From Chloroflexota bacterium (GTDB lineage Bacteria; Chloroflexota; Anaerolineae; J102): a stretch of 10,582 nucleotides of DNA. The position numbers and the translations under genes were made by a program. Shown one piece after another: positions 8,001-10,582 of this stretch. How positions within the stretch are numbered: position 1 is the first letter of the stretch; the number at the start of each line of letters is the position of its first letter. The stretch covers positions 1-10,582 of the forward strand of contig JAJRXO010000148.1 in the NCBI GenBank assembly GCA_024276255.1, read 5' to 3'. The notes under the pieces were generated by a model, which was not told the DNA's origin, made no database searches, and saw only the letters and a program-made list of their open reading frames with translations.

Positions 8001-8523
8001 GGGCATAGGCAATAGCCTGTTCATAATGACCGACTTCCGTCTCGGCCTCTACCAGCTGTTTTAGCACGGTCAGCTCGGCCAGATGCCAACGTTGCTGCTC
8101 CTGCAGCAGCCACATCTCGTATTCGGTGGCTGTCGGTAAATCCGCCCCGAACAGAAATGGCCCGCGTATCATTTCCGCTGCTGCCCTCCAGCTTTCCACG
8201 CTCCCCCGCATGAGATGGGCAAAGGCCACCGTATCCACCCACACATCATCCCGCAGCCAAACGTTGTTGGCTTCAGTGCACACCATTCCCCCGTCCGGCA
8301 ACGCCCGTCGCAGGTGGGTGAGTAGATGCGAGCACGACCGCCGGGCCTGTGATGTGCTTCGTTGCGACCAAAACAGGGAACACAACTGCTCACGCGTCCA
8401 TCGGGCTTTATCGACGGCCAGCACATAGAGCAAAGCCCGAGCCTGCCGCCGGGCGACAGTCCAGGGGCGCTTATCATAGCTGATTTGTGGTGGCCCAAGC
8501 AATCGAATCTGTAGGGCGCTCAT
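5053..8523 (-). CDS. SARP-type transcriptional regulator with AAA ATPase and TPR domains, 1156 aa
   Basis: Residues 1-100 fit the winged-helix DNA-binding region of SARP/BTAD regulators (MSALQIRLLGPPQISYD, then RRQARALLYVLAV, REQLCSLFW, LLTHLRRAL). Residues 100-235 are the helical BTAD domain, with VDTVAF, HYEQAIAYAHRYL and LQQYEQCVMALERELGVDPS. Residues 260-600 are an AAA/STAND-type ATPase with Walker A GEAGVGKS at 287-294 and Walker B LLLCLDD at 398-404. From about 620 to 1120 there are TPR-like helical repeats, for example ALNNLGQVYARQGQYDEALR. This is the layout of large SARPs that couple a signal to DNA binding through nucleotide state. Target genes are not given by the protein, but tandem 11-bp repeats before the next two transcription units are SARP-like. 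The ATG at 8523 has no clear Shine-Dalgarno sequence; it is chosen because the winged-helix region starts immediately. Confidence 0.95.
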   Translation of the reverse strand: MSALQIRLLGPPQISYDKRPWTVARRQARALLYVLAVDKARWTREQLCSLFWSQRSTSQARRSCSHLLTHLRRALPDGGMVCTEANNVWLRDDVWVDTVAFAHLMRGSVESWRAAAEMIRGPFLFGADLPTATEYEMWLLQEQQRWHLAELTVLKQLVEAETEVGHYEQAIAYAHRYLARDDVAEEMYVRLMQLYALIGDRTTALQQYEQCVMALERELGVDPSPATRAAYDSLLHVSSSRSTPVLAWTTLPSLHVPHIEREAAITSLQEALSVAAQGQGQMVFISGEAGVGKSRMLQEFAAQNQDNARVLYGAATAAWQPLPYETIIQALRGAMTDLSLANLSPVWLGELASLLPELTDMYPDLSRSTPFEDIHAAQHLFEALHQAFTALASRERPLLLCLDDMQWSDAATRDWLIYWGPRLRRSPALVLLAYRTEESKDMAALIPLLARAGVVRTLSLETLSYPATVRLLRHAGLKSFSARQSQRLWEVTGGNPFFVLETARVLLERPLAPEGEEDDWPLPESVAQAIAARLVSLRPPAMQILEAGAVLAYEFDFNTVRAVAGRPEMESLDGLDELVARHLLMIEDGRYRFIHQITRRVVLDRMSQARRRLLHRRAALALSQRGEVSADVVAYHFDVGGDAEKALHFYGSAARRAASIYAWQTAESIYRRMLALLEAVDPECRQQGTRQQRAQILMDRAHMYYLQGRLTERDADLQALYDLARAAADENLLLRTLAIRARYLNLDGDYHAALEAVQQGLAACSEHTSPRLRSHLHAQHGFACYFLGQPHVALQALQQAATAAAKIPDPAVHGRIAQFKGYVYYHLAAYQDALSHHEQALHFHEILGDRNRMAWDLTDMGIMCTQLMRLQEAKTHLQQALQLACEIGSRPAESYALNNLGQVYARQGQYDEALRCHLDSLQLQRATGSRRGEASALIQAASTYLCSGNRDEAVQLLHEAIAICRQINYQMGLAKALSLRSLTLEGELARARAMAQEALRLSRSISAPHNELKALLVQSQLALKGGEGQEALALAQEALSRAEVLDLSAEQVRAKTWAGLACLQMREPARALAYTQAACDQVSALNSTVAVAAMAQLAHGRALAAAGQRHQAACAMIRYRTRVLQLAAGILQPTHRRLFFRQQRRLRRWTARLLKV

Positions 8524-8553
8524 AAGGCGCGCTCGTTTTCCGGGAGTAGGCAG

Positions 8554-8591
8554 AATACGTATTATTGACTCAGGTAAACCTGCGCGAGCAA
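8554..8591 (-). promoter_or_regulatory. Palindromes and second promoter-like element close to the regulator start
   Basis: Minus strand: TTGCTC (8591-8586), then CAGGT-TT-ACCTG (8582-8571), then AATAAT about 19 nt from TTGCTC, overlapping into the perfect 10-bp palindrome AATACGTATT (8554-8563). The 19-nt spacing is longer than usual, so promoter activity is uncertain. A palindrome between -35 and -10 is a common operator position. The element lies 30-70 bp before the ATG of the SARP-type regulator. Confidence 0.35.
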
Positions 8592-8653
8592 CTGCCTGTG
8601 ATCATGACGAACAAAGGATTCCTGACAGCACGGCTGGTCGTGCCACTTACACG

Positions 8654-8682
8654 ATTCTACCCTGTCCAATACAGGGGAGCAA
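8654..8682 (-). promoter_or_regulatory. Predicted promoter of the SARP-type regulator with palindromic spacer
   Basis: Minus strand: TTGCTC (8682-8677), 17-nt spacer, TAGAAT (8659-8654). The spacer is itself a perfect inverted repeat, CCCTGT-ATTGG-ACAGGG, filling exactly the distance between the two hexamers. The expected start near 8647 gives a leader of about 124 nt to the ATG at 8523. The same -35 hexamer and 17-nt spacing occur before the NAGPA lipoprotein gene. The spacer repeat is an obvious candidate operator for a dimeric regulator. Confidence 0.6.
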
Positions 8683-8700
8683 ACACCTGTCACACACCTG
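8683..8700 (-). repeat. Two 11-bp-spaced CAGGTGT repeats abutting the -35 of the regulator promoter
   Basis: CAGGTGT occurs at 8700-8694 and 8689-8683 on the minus strand, start to start 11 bp, and the second copy touches the -35 hexamer TTGCTC. The period is the same as in elements A and B, but the heptamer differs. This could be a binding site for an activator of the regulator gene, possibly a different SARP or the same protein with relaxed specificity (inference). Confidence 0.45.
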
Positions 8701-8772
8701 CCATGCTTCGTCAATAGGACACAGATTGGTATCAACGCAGGGCTGTTCCCGGTTTCGGCGTTGTCACACCGA

Positions 8773-9549
8773 TCAATTACCCGCTTCTTCAAACATCAGC
8801 AGTGCGCAGGGCGTAGGTAAATTATTCACGCCCAGTTGCTTGCCGCTCTGCGGCATCCGCCAACGCAATCCTGAAGAAACGCCGCCATCCAGGTTGATGG
8901 CGTGCAACATTGCCAGATCAGGCTCCAGCAATCGCTGGGCGAAAGCATCCAGGCTCAGGGAACGCGGATTCACCACCCATACCCCCCGGCCCTCCCCATC
9001 GATCCCCACGGCAGTGCGCCGATCCACGGTGCTGGCATCGAGCCCGGCCACAGGTCGGCCGTTCCACAATAACGTGGGCCAGCCCTGAATACCCAGACGG
9101 CCGGGGCCCTGCAACTGTCGGGGGCGACGCGTAATATGGGTACCGCCGCGGCGAATGATCAGCACACTACCCCAGCCCGTACGTAGTGGTTGCAGGATCT
9201 TCCCATCAGCCATCAACAGGCCAATGTGCCGGTACAGACTCTCCTCCTGCAAATAAAAGCCACAATTCACCGCGGCAACGGCGCTTTCATTATCGCTGAG
9301 CCAGACGCCCACACTGCGGCTGCGATTGGGCTGCGATTCAAAGCGTGCCTCATAACGCACCCGCAACGGCCAGTGGCGCACTGCCACCAATCCATCGGCA
9401 GCCTGTAACGCCTGGGCGCCGGCGGAGATAGCCACCCATTCGCCTGCTGTATCCGGTGAATCCGACGCTGGAGGTGATGGCAGGTTCGGCCAGGCATCGG
9501 TTGTACACGCAGACATCAGCAGCAAAATCAGGAAGACAAGAAATCGCAT
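8773..9549 (-). CDS. Phosphodiester glycosidase (NAGPA-type) family lipoprotein, 258 aa
   Basis: The N-terminus MRFLVFLILLLMSAC is a lipoprotein signal peptide with lipobox LMSAC, so Cys15 would carry the lipid and the protein would be anchored outside the cytoplasmic membrane. The mature part shows NAGPA-family signatures: AAVNCGFYLQE (92-102), RTAVGIDGEGRGVWVV (178-193) and HAINLDGGVSSGL (216-228), the last corresponding to the usual NLDGGGSSTL. Family members cleave or bind phosphodiester-linked sugars, and bacterial homologues are often linked to exopolysaccharide or cell-envelope sugars. The substrate here is unknown. A longer open frame reaches 9963, but its first 138 residues have no protein-like character and overlap the divergent gene, so the ATG at 9549 is preferred. 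That start has no Shine-Dalgarno sequence and sits 6 nt after a -10-like hexamer. Confidence 0.88.
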   Translation of the reverse strand: MRFLVFLILLLMSACTTDAWPNLPSPPASDSPDTAGEWVAISAGAQALQAADGLVAVRHWPLRVRYEARFESQPNRSRSVGVWLSDNESAVAAVNCGFYLQEESLYRHIGLLMADGKILQPLRTGWGSVLIIRRGGTHITRRPRQLQGPGRLGIQGWPTLLWNGRPVAGLDASTVDRRTAVGIDGEGRGVWVVNPRSLSLDAFAQRLLEPDLAMLHAINLDGGVSSGLRWRMPQSGKQLGVNNLPTPCALLMFEEAGN

Positions 9550-9555
9550 GATAAA

Positions 9556-9584
9556 AGTATCGCCGATTCTGCAACCTTGAGCAA
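9556..9584 (-). promoter_or_regulatory. Predicted promoter of the NAGPA lipoprotein gene, probably leaderless
   Basis: Minus strand: TTGCTC (9584-9579), 17-nt spacer, GATACT (9561-9556), then TTTATC and the ATG at 9549. The A of the start codon lies 7 nt beyond the -10, the usual position of +1, so the transcript may begin at or very near the start codon. That fits the absence of a Shine-Dalgarno sequence. Confidence 0.5.
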
Positions 9585-9638
9585 GCTTCTTTTTATGGCG
9601 GTCAACCCTCAAAAGCGCATCGCGTGTGTCTGTCGATC

Positions 9639-9703
9639 TTGGTTCGCGGTAGCCCACCATGCTAAAATCATTCTTTGGCATGACGATACAGGTGCGATCG
9701 CAC
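9639..9703 (+). promoter_or_regulatory. Predicted promoter of the penicillin-binding protein gene and adjacent palindrome
   Basis: Plus strand: TTGGTT (9639-9644), 18-nt spacer, TAAAAT (9663-9668), with TGC directly before the -10. About 20 nt downstream is the perfect 12-bp palindrome GTGCGATCGCAC (9692-9703), near or just after the expected start site, where a repressor could act. The leader to the ATG at 9806 would be about 130 nt. Confidence 0.4.
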
Positions 9704-9757
9704 GATCTTATCTGAGGGTGATCCCCTGTACCGTTACTCTCCGGCAAAGCAACATCA

Positions 9758-9779
9758 GTCAACCACATCATCCGTTGAC
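9758..9779 (+). promoter_or_regulatory. Inverted repeat upstream of the penicillin-binding protein gene
   Basis: GTCAAC (9758-9763) and GTTGAC (9774-9779) are perfect inverted repeats 10 nt apart, ending 26 nt before the ATG at 9806. It may be an operator (half-sites 16 bp centre to centre) or a leader hairpin. No Shine-Dalgarno sequence follows it. Confidence 0.35.
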
Positions 9780-9805
9780 CACAGCATGTTGCCTTCAATT
9801 TTCCT

Positions 9806-10582
9806 ATGAACCGATCCACCCGTTTATTCATATTACGCCGCAAACGTCGACGCTGGGCCCGATCCCAATCTTCGGGCTGGCAGGTCACCGCCCGCGTAGG
9901 CGGCGTCGCCCTGGCACTTACCCTTCTCCTGCTCATCGGCATGGCCACCACTGCCGCGGCCATGGTGGGCGGCGTCTACTATTACTTCGCCCGCGATCTG
10001 CCTGATCCCAGCACCATCGTCGCCAAACAGGAAAGCTTCGAAACCGTCAAGATATACGATCGCACTGGCAAGCATCTGCTGTACGAGTCCATCGATCCTC
10101 GGCCCTTCCGCGGCGATCGTACTTATGTGACGCTGGATCAGATCAGCCCCTATCTCATCAACGCCACCGTGGCGCTGGAAGATCGCTCGTTCTGGACCAA
10201 CCCCGGCGTCAATCCCCGTGGCATCGCCCGCGCTTTCCTGCAGAATCTGCAGGGGGGCAGCGTGCAGGGGGGGTCCAGCATCACCCAGCAGCTGGCCAAG
10301 AAAAACTTCTTCACGCTCGAAGAACAATATGCCCGCTCTTACACCCGCAAGATCAAAGAGGTCATCCTGGCTATTGATCTCACACGTCGTTACGACAAGA
10401 AGCAGATCCTGGAGTGGTATCTCAACAACAATTTCTACGGTAACTTCAGCTACGGCATTGAATCTGCGGCCAAGATCTATTTCGGCAAATCAGCGGCCGA
10501 TTTGAACCTGGCCGAAGCGGCCATGCTGGCGGCCCTACCCCAGTTTCCCGGCCTCAACCCCATTCAGGCGCCTGATGATGCA
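9806..10582 (+). CDS. Class A penicillin-binding protein / peptidoglycan glycosyltransferase (GT51), N-terminal part
   Basis: The frame is open for exactly 259 codons to the window edge. A basic cytoplasmic tail (residues 1-30, RRKRRRWAR) precedes one membrane segment (about 31-60). The GT51 domain follows, polymerising lipid II into glycan strands on the outer face of the membrane. Motifs in order: EDRSFWTNPGVNPRGIARA (125-143, catalytic Glu125); GGSSITQQLAKK (155-166); RKIKEVILAIDL (181-192, second acidic residue Glu185); ILEWYLNNNFYG (201-212); GIESAAKIYFGK (217-228). The transpeptidase domain expected of class A PBPs would lie beyond the edge. In motif 1 the usual His after EDxxF is Asn. 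The ATG at 9806 lacks a Shine-Dalgarno sequence but precedes the basic tail and membrane segment directly. The gene is divergent from the NAGPA lipoprotein gene. Confidence 0.95.
   Translation, partial: MNRSTRLFILRRKRRRWARSQSSGWQVTARVGGVALALTLLLLIGMATTAAAMVGGVYYYFARDLPDPSTIVAKQESFETVKIYDRTGKHLLYESIDPRPFRGDRTYVTLDQISPYLINATVALEDRSFWTNPGVNPRGIARAFLQNLQGGSVQGGSSITQQLAKKNFFTLEEQYARSYTRKIKEVILAIDLTRRYDKKQILEWYLNNNFYGNFSYGIESAAKIYFGKSAADLNLAEAAMLAALPQFPGLNPIQAPDDA

Noticed and set aside
8562..8792. 76-codon minus-strand frame between the lipoprotein and regulator genes
   Set aside because: It overlaps the lipoprotein end, has a composition unlike a folded protein, and covers the predicted promoter and repeat elements of the regulator.
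9550..9963. N-terminal extension of the lipoprotein frame (138 codons)
   Set aside because: It has no signal peptide or domain, overlaps the divergent penicillin-binding protein gene, and would bury an intact lipobox signal inside the protein.

Overview
The window looks like a piece of a Chloroflexota genome, most likely Anaerolineae-like. This is inferred from the gene styles and not from a marker gene. The clues are a very large SARP/AAA/TPR regulator, a secreted protein built from DNRLRE and pre-peptidase C-terminal (PPC) modules joined by Thr-Pro linkers, a NAGPA-type lipoprotein, and a class A penicillin-binding protein whose first GT51 motif reads EDRSFWTNPG. Several genes lack a clear Shine-Dalgarno sequence.

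Layout. Bases 1-3890 (minus) are the first ~1296 codons of a giant secreted modular protein, with its signal peptide at 3890 and its C-terminus beyond base 1. Bases 3891-4418 are a long non-coding stretch holding a promoter-like element. Bases 4419-4842 (minus) hold two overlapping small genes of 74 and 69 codons. Bases 5053-8523 (minus) encode a 1156-aa SARP-type regulator with a winged-helix/BTAD N-terminus, an AAA ATPase core and a TPR C-terminus. Bases 8773-9549 (minus) encode a phosphodiester-glycosidase (NAGPA) lipoprotein. After a divergent intergenic region, 9806-10582 (plus) encode the first 259 codons of a peptidoglycan glycosyltransferase that runs off the right edge.

Most interesting signal. 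Two promoter-like elements, one before the small-gene pair (4884-4920) and one before the giant secreted protein (4271-4307), share the same architecture. Each has two tandem copies of an 11-bp unit ending in TGTAGCCA, exactly 9 nt, then a -10-like hexamer (TATAAA or TACAAT), with no good -35. Tandem repeats with 11-bp periodicity over a poor -35 are what actinobacterial SARP activators bind, and a SARP-type regulator is encoded directly upstream. The working model is that this regulator switches on the small-gene pair and the secreted giant protein. The regulator's own 5' region has a different, stronger promoter: TTGCTC-N17-TAGAAT, whose spacer is a perfect inverted repeat and which is abutted by two other 11-bp-periodic repeats (CAGGTGT). 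The model is inference; the repeats, spacings and reading frames are read directly from the sequence.
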